DNA from: Patiria pectinifera | Taxonomy: Eukaryota > Echinodermata > Asteroidea > Valvatida > Asterinidae | DNA: 64,000 nucleotides | Assembly: GCA_029964075.1 (NCBI GenBank) | Contig: CM057147.1 | Span: forward strand, 16,141,513 to 16,205,512 | Reading direction: 5' to 3' | Shown: positions 10,709 through 21,651 of the stretch, piece after piece | How the letters are laid out: every line of letters begins with the position of its first letter | How positions within the stretch are numbered: the stretch's first letter is position 1 | The notes under the pieces: generated by a model | Seen by the model: the letters and a program-made list of their open reading frames with translations, nothing else | What the model was told of the DNA's origin: nothing | Database searches by the model: none | Position numbers and translations under genes: made by a program

Positions 10709-11395
10709 TCACCAACATCACTTTCTTCCAAAGGAGGGAATCAACGGGAACCTGAAAAATCAAAGTACCTCCCGTCTGTAAATCTCAAATATACCAAATT
10801 TGGGAATTCGTCCAACTAATTCCACGTCAAGACATTAACGCTGATTTAACGCATGCCCGAAGACTGTGCCGCACACGCGACTACGCACACACAAAATGAT
10901 TAATATCCTTGAAGAAGTCTACTTTTTTTAAATCAATGTATTGGCCCGAGTCTAATGGACTGCATTTTACGTTTGCTGCATACTTTAGAACATGCTGGTC
11001 AAAATTATAGCAAACATTAAGGGACGATGTTCGTTTGTTTTGTGTTATACATGTACGTCTATAATGTATAAATGTATCCTACATTTTAGTGGGTACTGTG
11101 TTACTTCTGTGCACATTTTGCTAAATGCTCTATGCAGGCAGCATCCTATACATTATGTACAAAAAATAAAAAGGTCATTAGTGTGCATAGATAAATCTAA
11201 ATATTGTTAATATAATGTGCATACATGTCCAGTGGGCAGTGGCTAATATTCGTTTATAGAAAAAGAATCGAAAAAGATGAAAATCACACGGATGCTAACT
11301 TGAAAAATGTTTACTGTCATAAGTTTATTTGTCTATTTTTTATTTAAATAAACCTCGAGTGAAAGTCATTGCCCAATTCAAAACAAGAAAACCCA
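10709..11395. other. Intergenic, with likely 3' end signals of the lectin exon
   Basis: CACCAACATCACTTTCTTCC near 10710 repeats a phrase at 9347 and marks old repeat sequence. On the minus strand, AATAAA hexamers at 11324-11329 and 11339-11344 lie about 55-70 bases past the lectin stop and could direct its polyadenylation. Nothing else is supported. Confidence 0.5.
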
Positions 11396-11829
11396 CTAAT
11401 AAGCAGGCATCTTACAAACAAAAGGGGCACGATTGTAACATGGCCAGTCATTCCACTGCTCACCATACCATAACACGGTGCACTTTTCTGCCCCCCTAGA
11501 TGGCTCAAGTGGCGGTTTCCAATCTTCGAACCCGCTCCCTACTGACCCATCCAGCCACCGGTAGGTGTCCCCCGAAGTGAGCCGATCGTACCCGATCCAT
11601 AGGGCGATGTTGCTAGTCGACTGGAATACCGCCGCGTGGTACCGCCGTAGAAAGGCGTTCTCCTCTGCGCTGTGGACCGACGCCAGGTGGGTCGATTTCC
11701 CCGGGGTGGCGAGATTGCCGCAGTAGTCCTCAGCCTCAAGATATACCATTTTCTGGTTGATAATCAGGTAGCAACTGTGACCGAAGGACTGCCAATTCTC
11801 CGACCCCGGCAGAGTGGCACAGAAACGAG
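11396..11829 (-). CDS. C-type lectin domain, terminal exon
   Basis: This exon encodes most of one long-form carbohydrate-recognition domain and the stop. The acceptor is a pyrimidine-rich tract ending ATAG just before base 11829, giving a phase 1 start, which is usual for exons of this fold. The frame reads on upstream but loses domain character. Visible marks in order: six cysteines (RFC, HSC, DYC, EKC, WPC, FVC), WIGY in place of WIGL, YRWLDGS, FEDW, EPS, and EQWNDW. The WND calcium ligands are kept. The EPN/QPD tripeptide is EPS, so calcium binding is plausible but sugar preference cannot be read. It is probably secreted, but no signal-peptide exon was found. Local GC is well above the flanks. 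Two possible poly(A) signals follow the stop. It could be one domain of a larger protein or a degenerating copy. Confidence 0.75.
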
Positions 11830-12418
11830 CTATCGGTAAAAAAGAAGGGGGACCTGTTACCAAATAAAAATCAAAACTTGGTGGAGCTCCTGAACGTTTT
11901 TTTGGGAGGTTGCAGTCGCAGGTTTGAGTCCCGCTCTTGCCAGTAAGCAATATACAAAATTGATCGTAGACCCGCTTGCGGTGAAACTTTTGTATGCTTT
12001 GCATTGTTCGGTCGATTAGATAGTTGTGCGGTTGGATTCATGTTTATTTTTTGTTACCCGTTTGTTTGCTTGCTTACTTACTTTATTTTTTTTGCTTTTC
12101 ACAAAGGATCTGTTAGAGCCTGTTAGAAAAAAACACAGAAATCGCCCCTCCCCCTCCTTCCCCATCCCCCTCCCCCTCCCCCCCCCAAAAAAAAAACACC
12201 CGAACTGGACTGTCCCTTGCGGAGATTTAGCTGAGGTCAATTTTGCAGGGGTACTAGACTAGGGGCGATGGGCTTTAATTAAATAACCAAACGCTTCTTT
12301 TATGGGATGTCTTCTACAGATTCTGGGAGGGGAGAGGTGGAAGGAGCCGGAGTGCGCCCATCCCACCCCACCCCCTTTCACCCACCCCTTTCGTCATAAC
12401 CCTCTTGGTTATGCGCGG

Positions 12419-12724
12419 TTAAATGCGGCATGGACAATGTTCTGCAATACCTGTGCAGTTAAAGAAGGACCAAATGTCTTCGGCATCCTCCGAGAGAAGC
12501 AGGTCCCCACCGCGAGAGAGGGGTGAGAACGCCGGGGCCGCTGTGATGATTTCCCCGCCTAGCCGTACGGCGGTGCAGCGGCAGGGATCGGCCACTGGTA
12601 ATCCCCACTGAAGGGAATTCACTGCCGCATCGAAGCCTCTTCCAGCGTAGCACACAATAGCAAAGGATGATCCAACAATGTCTTGGATCGAAAACATAGT
12701 AAACGAGATGTCAGCATTATTCAT
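12419..12724 (-). other. GC-rich open frame, possible exon of unknown protein
   Basis: An open frame of about 100 residues on the minus strand has raised GC and third-position bias compared with its flanks, and lies about 590 bases upstream of the lectin exon on the same strand. It contains SIQDIVGSSFAIVCYAGRGF and several cysteines but no family is recognised. It might be an upstream exon of the lectin gene or unrelated old coding sequence. Confidence 0.2.
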
Positions 12725-13400
12725 GTTCGGCTATCATGATTTTTATCCATTCAAATCAACGTAACCAAAGCGAGGCTGGAACGAAAACATAGTCTGGTTC
12801 CTTTTCAGTTTGCACAAAAAAAGTATCATTCTGTACTGGTATTGGATACAGGGAACATGATTGAAAGGGTGGCAACGTGGTAGCTTAATTAGGACGACGT
12901 GTCGGTCTATTTTATACCTCGAACAACCCTCCGACGCAGAAATTTGCCCTTTTGGGGACCCAATTTGGTTAATTACCTTAATAAAAAAAAAACATTTCAA
13001 ACCATTTCTGGTGATCTTCCATCTAATCCTAGCCAGAGACACCCACTACGGATATACTATGGCAGTCACCTTTAGTGTGTCCCCGGGTCAGGCATATCTG
13101 AGCCTGACATACTGGGCTAAGGTCCGACGCAATTTCTACCCACCATATACACGCGCACAAAACAACTCCGACGCAATTTCTGCCCCCCCCCCCCGGGGAC
13201 CCACCATATACATGAGCACAAACAAGGTCACTTGCGGGTAGACAGTACACGGCTTGACCACAGACTATGTATACAACACCTCCTTAGTCCACAGACATGG
13301 CAAGATTGTGTTCATGTGGATACAGTGTTGTGTAGCCTCAAACCGTGGCGCTAAATATTTGGGTCCCCGGGGGACCCCTTACTGTAAGTGTGTTAGAGTA
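12725..13400. other. Intergenic, C-rich runs, nothing recognised
   Basis: The phrase CATATACACGCGCACAAA and its variant recur near 13144 and 13204, around GACGCAATTTCT(A/G)CCC repeats. No gene is supported. Confidence 0.45.
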
Positions 13401-13861
13401 GCAGACCAGTAAATAAACTTCCATTGACCCCAATGATAAATGCTCCCACTTCAAAAATTCGGGAAAAATACTCACAACTTTCCAAGGTGTTCGAGACACA
13501 CATCAAATTAAAGCTTGTTTCATCATCTTTCATTTTCTTTTCAATTTTTGGGGGGTCAACTGATGACTTTTAGGAGAAATTTCCATCTGAAGATGATCAC
13601 CCCTGAAAATAGTCCTGAAGCCCATCGCCATTTTGAAAAACGATGCCTACACTCCATTGCAAAGTAGAGCGCTTTTAGGGTCCAAATTACATCAAAATTA
13701 CACAGAACTGCAAGCTCCAAGTCCTGTGCACGGTTTCCACCCATAATTTTTACAAACCCTCAAGTTCATGGCCCACAGCATGCTCAAATACCGAAGATTT
13801 GAGGGCATGCAAATCGTGATTTGGCCGGCGCAGGCAATTTCGGACCGATTTACTGGTCTGC
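13401..13861. mobile_element. MITE with GCAGACCAGTAAA terminal repeats, copy 1
   Basis: This element of about 461 bp begins GCAGACCAGTAAATA and ends GATTTACTGGTCTGC. It is non-coding. It is nearly identical to the copy at 14289, with only a few differences. An older relative begins at about 24588. Confidence 0.85.
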
Positions 13862-14288
13862 ACCCTATAGAGAAGCGAGGTTTTGAAAAATTTCTCCAAA
13901 CCACTTGTACGGCACGAGGAAGGATGGATGACTCATATTTCATCAAAAATTGCGAGAAAAAAAATCTCTGACTGCGATTTTTGGCCTGAAAACAAGCCCT
14001 CTGTTTGCGGCTACCTTACTGTAGGGCGCCCCCAACGGGCGTGAATTGAGTTTTTGCTCCTTCCGACCCCAAATTACCCCCCCCCCCCCCTGTTCGCTCG
14101 AAATTGCTGTGATCGGAGGACGGTCCATCGGCCCTGTTCAGATTTTGGGCGCATTTGTTGCGGAACCGCCATTGGTGACCCCTTTTGAAACGCTGCCCCC
14201 CCCCCCAGGTTCCGCCCCCCTGAAAAAAAAACACTCCGCAAACATTCGACAACAAACGGTGGAAGGCGCCATTTTGAAACTACAGGTA
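13862..14288. other. Spacer between two MITE copies
   Basis: Contains long C runs and phrases such as AAGGCGCCATTTTGAAACTA next to the second MITE. No coding frame is credible; ORFs on both strands overlap the C runs and have no domain. Confidence 0.45.
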
Positions 14289-14750
14289 GCAGACCAGTAA
14301 ATAAACTTCCATTGACCCCAATGGTAAATGCTCCCACTTCAAAAATTCGGGAAAAATACTCACAACTCTCCAAGGTGTTCGAGACACACATCAAATTAAA
14401 GCTTGTTTCATCATCTTTCATTTTCTTTTCAATTTTTGGGGGGTCAACTGATGACTTTTAGGAGAAATTTCCATCTGAAGATGATCACCCCTGAAAATAG
14501 TCCTGAAGCCCATCGCCATTTTGAAAAACGATGCCTACACTCCATTGCAAAGTAGAGCGCTTTTAGGGTCCAAATTACATCAAAATTACACAGAACTGCA
14601 AGCTCCAAGTCCTGTGCACGGTTTCCACCCATAATTTTTACAAACCCTCAAGTTCATGGCCCACAGCATGCTCAAATACCGAAGATTTTGAGGGCATGCA
14701 AATCGTGATTTGGCCGGCGCAGGCAATTTCGGACCGATTTACTGGTCTGC
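14289..14750. mobile_element. MITE with GCAGACCAGTAAA terminal repeats, copy 2
   Basis: Same orientation as copy 1 and 888 bp downstream, with almost the same sequence over the whole length. Either both inserted recently from the same source, or a block holding one copy was duplicated. The spacer is not itself repeated, which favours two insertions or partial conversion. Confidence 0.85.
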
Positions 14751-15650
14751 ACCCTTAGTGAATGGGCTTTCTGCGTCAGAGGGTTTTAAAAGGGCAGCAT
14801 TAATTCCGAACTCAAACATTTGTTGTAAAAGATCTAAGCTTCTGTAGGCCTTGTGACGTCATCCCAACGGGCATCCGGCGGGCAAGCAAAGCATGAAAGT
14901 GGTCATCATGCGACTACAATATTAATAAAAATGTCATACAATATTGGTTGAAAATAAAATCCCATATTAACTGAAACCGTTTCAATAGATTTTGTGCTGA
15001 ACAAGAAATCGCGCTCATGATGTCCTGTCATGCATGAAGAACTGTGCACATAATTCAGTGCCAAGTACATTATCAAGTTTGTACAATGTATTATGAATAC
15101 TTTAAATTAATTAACCCCTTAAGGACGGGGTGTAATGGGGACATTTCTCTACACATAGAGCAAGTGGCCCGCATGACTGCACAGCCTTTGTGTGGTAGCG
15201 GGACTGCACAAAAGCAGCAGCTGTGGAACTACCCACTAGCCGTGTGCCACGGCATACCACAGCTGGCAACTGCATTCCAATGAGGATTAGCGGCCGCGAC
15301 CATGACCGCTTCCCGTACGCATGGGGTTTTAAACGCCACCCACCATGGGTGGAGAATTTTCACCAAAGTTCCCGAAATACTCACACTGTAATTCCCATCT
15401 AAGTAATTACTCTTCCAAAATCCATTTAAATTCAACGCGTTATGCCACTGTTTCTGCACTGAAATGCAGAACTTTTCGCAAAATGTTGATAGTTTAAAAA
15501 AAACAATACTCACCTAGAGAGAACATAACGAGAAGCGTCCCCTTAATTCTCATTTTCTGTGAGATAAGAAAAAAAGTTGAAACGTCCTCTTAAATATTTT
15601 GCCACCGTCGCTCATGGATGTATGGGCAAAAGATATCTACACTTAAAATG
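14751..15650. other. Intergenic, nothing firmly recognised
   Basis: A TTAACCCC...GGACGGGG motif at about 15111 looks like the left end of a TTAA-targeting element, but no matching right end was found. No gene is supported. Confidence 0.4.
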
Positions 15651-15654
15651 TAAT

Positions 15655-16175
15655 AGGCCGAAAATACAACATTTGCAAATATTAAAAAAAAAATGACCAT
15701 GAAATACCTCACTTCACAGTGAGTGAATAATGCTTAAGCATCTTATTATTCATGGCACTTGGTGTGCTATCATTTCTGAGTAAAGTGGAATTTTTGTACC
15801 GATTTCCTACGATGGTCGACCATCGTTGGAGAAAAAAACCCTGCCTTTTTTTTTAAAAGCCGGGCCCAGTTTATCGAACTTAGTTCAGATGTTATGTCTA
15901 ATCAGTTACACATCTGCGAACGGGTGCAAGCCAGTTAGTCTGAATCTTCGACCTAACAATTTCCTCACGTCTATAAATTGCCCCGTTTTGTCTGAAGTAG
16001 GGTCGGGGAACAGGCTACACGAACAAAATGTTTACTTATTCCCCCCAACATATATATTATGACGGCAAAACTTATACGGGTCTGCCAGTGCATACAATGG
16101 TTGCTATAACATGCCAACCCAAAATCCATCCATTTCTGAACAATACAGCAAAACCAATTGTTGTACAAAAGACAA
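15655..16175 (-). mobile_element. CTTAAAGG-family MITE, reversed and diverged
   Basis: Read in reverse, it matches the elements at 46181, 47262 and 58431 block by block: ATACAACATTTGCAAAT end, ATGAAATACCTCACTT, a central palindrome, CGGGTGCAAGCCAG, a CAATTTCCTC...CTATAAATTG block, and CAGAAATGGATGG-like sequence near the other end. The palindrome at 15809-15826 is perfect (ACGATGGTC and its complement). Confidence 0.65.
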
Positions 16176-16540
16176 AAAGTCATTACCCATTCTATTTTAA
16201 ACATAATTTCGCAGAATTTCAGATGGCTTAGTCATTAAAAACAAAACAAAAACCTAATCACGTAATGGACAATGAAGGACAAACGTTGTTTTTGTTTCGT
16301 GTTTTTTTTTGCTTCCAACAAATATTGCACTATACTACGCCCATACCAGAGAGCAGTTAAGGTTTCTCATCAAATTTGGAAGGTTCGATCATTTTGAAGT
16401 CATCACGATGCAGTTAAGTGGTGTATCTTGCTAGACTGACTGCATGTGGCAGTTTATAAAAGGAAATTATATATAGCACTGGCATTCGAAACCGGTGTGA
16501 TAGTAAAATCCCCACTCCTAACAGATCACACGAACGATAA
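16176..16540. other. AT-rich intergenic, nothing recognised
   Basis: Only simple T runs and short open frames without coding character. Confidence 0.45.
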
Positions 16541-16544
16541 TATA

Positions 16545-17735
16545 ACTAGAGATTTACGTTTGTTGAGTTACAAACGCTGGGTGATCGGGCATTGAACTTT
16601 ATCATGGGACATTGCCCGCTCAACTGACTATTTTCATGTCAGAACAGAAACAAATAGAATCTCAAAATTCATCCTTTTCAAGAGGAACAATTTCTTTTAA
16701 AGTGAAAAACGCCCTTTTTGGTTGTATAAATGTTAGTGTACATTGTATTACACGTCCACGTCACTTCCGGTTTGACGACGTCATCAGTTAAAATGTGTAA
16801 ACTCAATATTGGTTAAGACAGGACAAATATTCATCATTAAGAGAAAAGAACTTCTGAAAATATAAAAAATTACGATGAATTTGTAAGTGTATACTTATGC
16901 ATTGTAACACCCCGACGATTTGGAAGACCAAGGTCCATATTGTAGCATATCATTATCTGTGCTACGAACATAGTCATTGCGTACGGATCAAATGACGGAT
17001 ATGAATTTAAAAGGAAAGAGAAATGTTCATTTTCAAATTCTTCCTTCAATTCTGGACTGATGACGTCATGATTCTGAAACCTCGCATAGCCATTGGCGGT
17101 TGGGGGCAATTGTGTAAAATTGTGACGAATGTTTTTTGTTCAAGTTTCAACTATCTTTGACGCCCTTAATTTCAGGTGATGACGTTTTCAAGCCAATGTT
17201 TGTGTGTGACATTCCCCATTAATCATTTTCATAATTTATATAACTGTATCGTAAAATGCTTCTGGTTTCAAGTTTCGAAAATTGACCCCCAAAAAATGAC
17301 AGTAAAAAAATGACCCAAAAAATTGACCCCAAAATATTGACCCCAAAAAATTGACCCCAAAATACTGACCCCAATTAATTGACCAATTGACCAAATGCCG
17401 TCGTCATAAAAAACACTCTTGTTAACGATTTTCGGAACACCGATGTTGTTTCAATGTAAATGGAGGCAAAATACATGTTTGTGCAGTTATGTTCTAGTCA
17501 TCCATATGTGCCATCGGCGTCGCACTGTTAGGCGTCGCATATTAAAGCTCTGGCAGGGATCATTTGGATAGATTTCATGCTAGACTTTCATGCCAGACGG
17601 CCAAAGGTAATTGTGCACTCGCACTTGTTAAAACTGCGATCGGGCTCGGGGCTGTGTGCCCGATCACACAAAAAGATTGTCAGATTACTCACACCACATC
17701 AAAACGGTGATCGGGTCGTACCCGATCACCCAACA
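16545..17735. mobile_element. Non-autonomous element with GATCGGG hairpins and an ETS/CRE block
   Basis: The left side, ACTAGAGATTTACGTTTGTTG followed by the hairpin CGTTTGT/ACAAACG, is shared with 19455. An ACTTCCGGT box at 16763 is followed by a GACGTCAT core with the same spacing as at 8305, and a perfect TGACGTCA lies near 17061. Near the right side are two GC-rich hairpins: GATCGGGC/GCCCGATC at 17638-17665, and an 11-bp stem GGTGATCGGGT with 3-nt loop at 17706-17730. No protein is encoded. Exact ends are uncertain. Confidence 0.5.
17283..17395. repeat. ATTGACCCCAAAA minisatellite
   Basis: About six imperfect units of 14-17 bp with core TTGACCCCAAAA, inside the element at 16545-17735. 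Confidence 0.85.
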
Positions 17736-17742
17736 AAATTTT

Positions 17743-18565
17743 GTGCCAACGCAGAATGATAACAAAACGTGGGTGACGTTATAGCCTCTATTTCATTAGC
17801 ATCTTGAAAATGCTTCATTGGCGAGACCTATCTCAGATAGGTGCAGGCGCGGTTCTACGGGGGGGGGGGGCTTTAGCCCCCCCCCCCAAATTTTTGTCTA
17901 GCCCCCCCCCCAAATGAATTCCGTAAAAAGAAATTGCATTAGCAAAAAGAAGGATTGTGATGTACATGATTGTGATGTACATGCATGTACATGCGAACGG
18001 TCTCCCCCTAAAGAAATGGTCGTGACAAGGATGCACTTGTAGTTAATATAGTGTGAATGATTTTAGGATTTTATTGGCGCTCCCCATTGAAAATATGGCA
18101 TGAGCCGTGACAAGGGTGCATTTGTAGTTGATATAGTGCCAACGCAGAATGATAACAACACGTGGGTGACGTTATAGCCTCTATTTCATTAGCATCTTGA
18201 AAATGCTTCATTGGCGAGACCTATCTCAGATAGGTGCAGGCGCGGTTCTACGGGGGGCTAGGGGCTTTAGCCCCCAATTTTGTCTAGCCCCCAAATGAAT
18301 TCCGTAAAAGAAATTGCATTAGCAAAAGAAGGATTGTGATGTACATGATTGTGATGTACATGCATGTACATGCGAACGGTCTCCCCCTAAAGAAATGGTC
18401 GTGACAAGGATGCACTTGTAGTTAATATAGTGTGAATGATTTTAGGATTTTATTGGCGCTCCCCATTGAAAATATGGCATGAGCCGTGACAAGGGTGCAT
18501 TTGTAGTTGATATAGTGTGAATGATTTTAGGATTTTATTGGCGCTCCCCATTGAAAATATGGCTT
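17743..18565. repeat. 393-bp tandem duplication plus partial third unit
   Basis: GTGCCAACGCAGAATGATAACA starts at 17743 and again at 18136. The two units are nearly identical apart from G/C run lengths. A shorter inner piece of about 90 bp, beginning GTGAATGATTTTAGG, repeats again at about 18509. Each unit contains CAGGCGCGGTTCTACGGGGG, the end of the hAT-like element annotated nearby. Confidence 0.85.
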
Positions 18566-18750
18566 GAGCCCCCACCCACACACCCACCCACCCAACCACC
18601 CACCTATTGATTTTCGGAGGCCTAAGTGTCTGGAGAAAATAACCGGTCTACATTTCAGCACGCCTACCTGAAAACAAATCTGGATCCACTCTGCTAGCCC
18701 CCCCCCCCCCCAAATATTGGTTCTAGAATCGTGCCTGCCTATCTGTCCGT
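18227..18750 (+). mobile_element. hAT-like MITE with CAGGCGCGGTTCTA terminal repeats
   Basis: The left end AGATAGGTGCAGGCGCGGTT near 18227 is mirrored by GATTCTAGAACC on the complementary strand near 18725, followed by a right end ...ATCGTGCCTGCCTATCT at about 18750. Next to the left end is a run that pairs with itself, GGGGGC TTTA GCCCCC. Ends beginning CAGG(C/G)GCGG are typical of hAT-type non-autonomous elements, but no clear 8-bp target duplication was found. Confidence 0.5.
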
Positions 18751-19450
18751 ATATTACTTTTATTTATGCTGCATATAGGGTCCAAATGATTGTTAACAGC
18801 TATCATTAATGTAACAACGCAGTAAATCCGTGAAAATACACAAAAGGAGGCAAACCAATTAACTGCCGTCTCTCTGCTTTGTCTTCTCCCTAAAAATGTC
18901 AATTAAGCATCGTTGAAAAAAAAAACATTAACATTTTCAATGTCTAGTTCACTGAAGCGCGAAGGCAACATGAACAATTCGAAGCAGCTTTGTACTTTTT
19001 ATCACAGAGTACGCGTAACCCTTGATGTATTAGTCTGGTACGCACGAACGATGGCAATTTCTAGTCAAGATAGGGAGGGGAGTCAGGGGACACCGGTTTA
19101 GCAAGAGGAATCTCGGGAGGAGGCATGGACGTCGCGAGGGAGAGGGGGGGGGGGAGGGGGCACTTGGCCTCCCCCCAACCCCGGAAAACGGGGGGAAAAA
19201 GGAAAAAGGGTGAAAAAAGCAAAAAGAGGTGCGAAGCCATATTGCTGTTAATTTGATGGGTTGATGGGGGGGGGGGAAGGGCAAATGCTCCCCTGCGCAC
19301 GCTCGGAAAAATGATACATTGAGAATACACTGAAAAAGTTCAGGAGTTTGGGGGGAAAATTTGCTTTGGCCCCCCCCCCGAGAAAAAAATCCTGGCGACG
19401 CCCATGGGAGGAGGGAGGGGTTGGAGGAGTTGTGTATGCAACGTGACAAA
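18751..19450. other. Intergenic with G/C homopolymer runs
   Basis: Repeated GGGGGGG tracts at 19145, 19265 and 19350 (and C tracts) look like decayed ends of the element family nearby. Open frames across them are proline-rich artefacts. No gene supported. Confidence 0.45.
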
Positions 19451-19454
19451 TCAA

Positions 19455-19645
19455 GAATAAACTAGAGATTTGCGTTTGTTGAGTTATAAACTATATGTGA
19501 TAGGTTAGAAAACTGTTTCATTTGACATTCACCAAGATGTGAATATTCTGAAGTCGAAACAGAAAAAGGATCACGAAATTCTGCCTTTCCCATGGAACCA
19601 TTTCTTTCTTTTCATTTGAAAATTAAATGCATCCTTTGGATTTGA
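19455..19645. repeat. Second copy of the ACTAGAGATTTGCG repeat end
   Basis: ACTAGAGATTTGCGTTTGTTG and the following AGTTATAAAC, CATTTGACATT, CAGAAAAAGGATC and CATTTCTTTC phrases align with 16545-16740. This copy ends where the CpG-rich block starts. Confidence 0.65.
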
Positions 19646-19648
19646 TAC

Positions 19649-20580
19649 ATCTATATATATAAGAGAGAAGTTTACTCGGCCTGCGAGACGATGTTTGCTC
19701 ATGAAAGGATCCGAGACCGCGGGCTCCCGCGGCGCCAAAATCGCTCCACGTCCGTGGAAAAATGCGGAGGGTGTCTTCCGCCGGGTCGGACACTTCGGGT
19801 CGTCCTGATTTTCCCGTACGGACCGGCGATCCGTTTCGTCTATTTTTCGTGACTGCGTTTTGCGCAGGAATTTGCCGTCGTGTGCGCTTTCACGTTGACT
19901 GCCTGGCCGCCCCCTGTGCTGGCTTTTTCTGCGTGTCTAGACTGTGCGAGGTCAGCGGCTTCGACATAGGGGTTCCGTTTACGTGTTCTACTCGGCCGTT
20001 CTGCAAAAGCGTTCACCAAATTGTGGTATGGGGTGACCTTGGTAAAATATTTTTTGTCCATGGTGCGTGGCCACCAAGTGTCCCTATTCTTTCATATGCT
20101 TTGCTTGCCGCCCCTGCGCTGAGTGCAACGAATACAGTACTCAGAATGACTACACATTAGTATGCCTAGCACGGTCTGACCAATCGAAAGTCTACACTGC
20201 GTGGTACTTCCCGGCTATGCGTAAAACCGTCACTGGCAACGCGTACTGCAGCCTGCTCCACGCCCTGGAAACGAGGTTGGGTCTACGGTGCTCGCTATTT
20301 GAAGCACAAGCATGTGACGTCGCGTGATAGAGTGCAGCGCTTCCATCATGTGTTTATAGCTCCATGCTTTCACCATAGAGCTAGGCTGAGCGTTGTGAGT
20401 TCGCTGCCCGCCACGTATAATTCAGTGTCGCGTTATAATTTCGGGGGCCTGTTTGGGATCAACGAAGGATCGATGCATTGCTTGAAATATCGCGATAAAG
20501 TTGAATCGACTTTTTCCTCGCAGACGGTGTCGCAAATTGTAAGAAGTCAAGTTTACGTTTGTTGCAGAGTCCAATACTGA
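19649..20580. other. CpG-rich block with a Helitron-like 5' edge
   Basis: The block opens with CTATATATATAAGAGAGAAG, close to the TC-CTATATAATAAAAGAGAA style of known animal Helitron 5' ends. It then changes abruptly to CpG-rich sequence, with the hairpin CCGCGGGCTCCCGCGG near 19718 and several BamHI-like GGATCC palindromes. A frame of 132 residues at 19762-20160 has no recognisable domain. No 3' hairpin plus CTRR end was found. It may be a non-autonomous Helitron carrying a captured CpG-rich host fragment. Confidence 0.35.
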
Positions 20581-21327
20581 AACTTATTTATGACCTTCCT
20601 CCATGATTCAGACCGTTTGTAATTTTATGGTAACACTCAACATTTTCATTTCAAATGACACCTTCACGTTTTATTGCATTATTGCATGATCACGATTTAT
20701 TTTCAAAACTGTACATACAATCAGCCTTCGCCTGTAACCTTTTCACTACGTTTTCCAAATGCGACTGCCTCACAAAATGCCAATTTAACAGACCAACGGA
20801 AACATTTACAGACAGTTGCCATGGTACATAATTATCATGTGTGTAAATCGACGGGGGATAGGGGAAACCCATGCACCCCACACACACACACACACATTTT
20901 ACAGCGGGGGACATTGTTTGGTCCCCCGCCCCACCCCACCCCCACTTTTTCTTCCCCGAAAAAAAAAATTGTAGCCTACAATAATGATTATATTGCTCAG
21001 AATGCATGTGGCTGATTCAATTACTCAAAACTCAAAACTTTAAAAGATGATCTTTTGCTGAAATTGGTTTTAGTGGTCAGAAATTGCCTCAGATCGCACC
21101 ACAGAAATTGCTTTTCTATAACTGCATGTCTCCCCAACTATATCCCCCATTTACATTTAACTCTTCACATTTTCATCCCCAACACTACGCCCTACCCGAT
21201 CTATGATCGGGTAAATCAGCTTGTTTCAGTATACATGGCATTTTCTGTGTGATTACGTCATCAGTTACACTGTTCAAAGTGAGTATTGATTTAGTTCAGT
21301 GATATATACATATTCATCATCAAGCGG
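20581..21327. other. Intergenic, with CA microsatellite and a GATCGGG hairpin
   Basis: A CA run lies at 20880-20896. A hairpin at 21193-21213 has a 9-bp stem TACCCGATC and a 3-nt loop. ATTACGTCATCAGTTACACT at about 21252 and CATATTCATCATCAAG match the element at 16545, so this is the far part of a second copy. Confidence 0.5.
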
Positions 21328-21572
21328 GGGCCTCATGCCATATTTTCAATGGGGAGCGCCAATAAAATCCTAAAATCATTCTCACTATATTAACTACAAA
21401 TGCACCCTTGTCACGACTATTTATTTAGGGGGAGACCGTTCGCATGTACATCACAATCCTTCTTTTTGCTATAATGCAGGTTTTTTTTACGGAATATATT
21501 TTGGGGGGCTAGACAAAATTTTGGGGGGGCTAAAGCCCCCCCCCCCAGCCCCCCGTAGAACCGCGCCTGACC
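21328..21572 (-). mobile_element. Inverted copy of the CAGGCGCGGTTCTA element
   Basis: Read in reverse this begins CAGGCGCGGTTCTACGGGGG and continues through AAAATTTTGTCTAGCC, GGAATATA/TACGGAA, AAGAAGGATTGTGATGTACA and GTGACAAGGGTGCATTTGTA to GGCATGAGGCC, matching 17850-18130. It interrupts the repeat that continues with CCGGAAGT at about 21572. Confidence 0.8.
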
Positions 21573-21651
21573 GGAAGTAAAAGTCAAGCGACTTCGCGTA
21601 TATACACGGCAAACATAACACTGTTTATCAATGTGACGGGTTGGAATATAC

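Noticed and set aside
10275-10763. Arg/Gly/Pro repeat proteins on both strands
   Set aside because: They translate the inverted GC-rich 21-mer arrays and have no independent coding evidence.
13556-14632. Duplicated 62-residue protein found twice
   Set aside because: Both frames lie inside the two MITE copies, so the identity comes from the transposon, not from gene duplication.
15111-15545. piggyBac-like element starting TTAACCCC
   Set aside because: No matching inverted right end at a second TTAA could be found.
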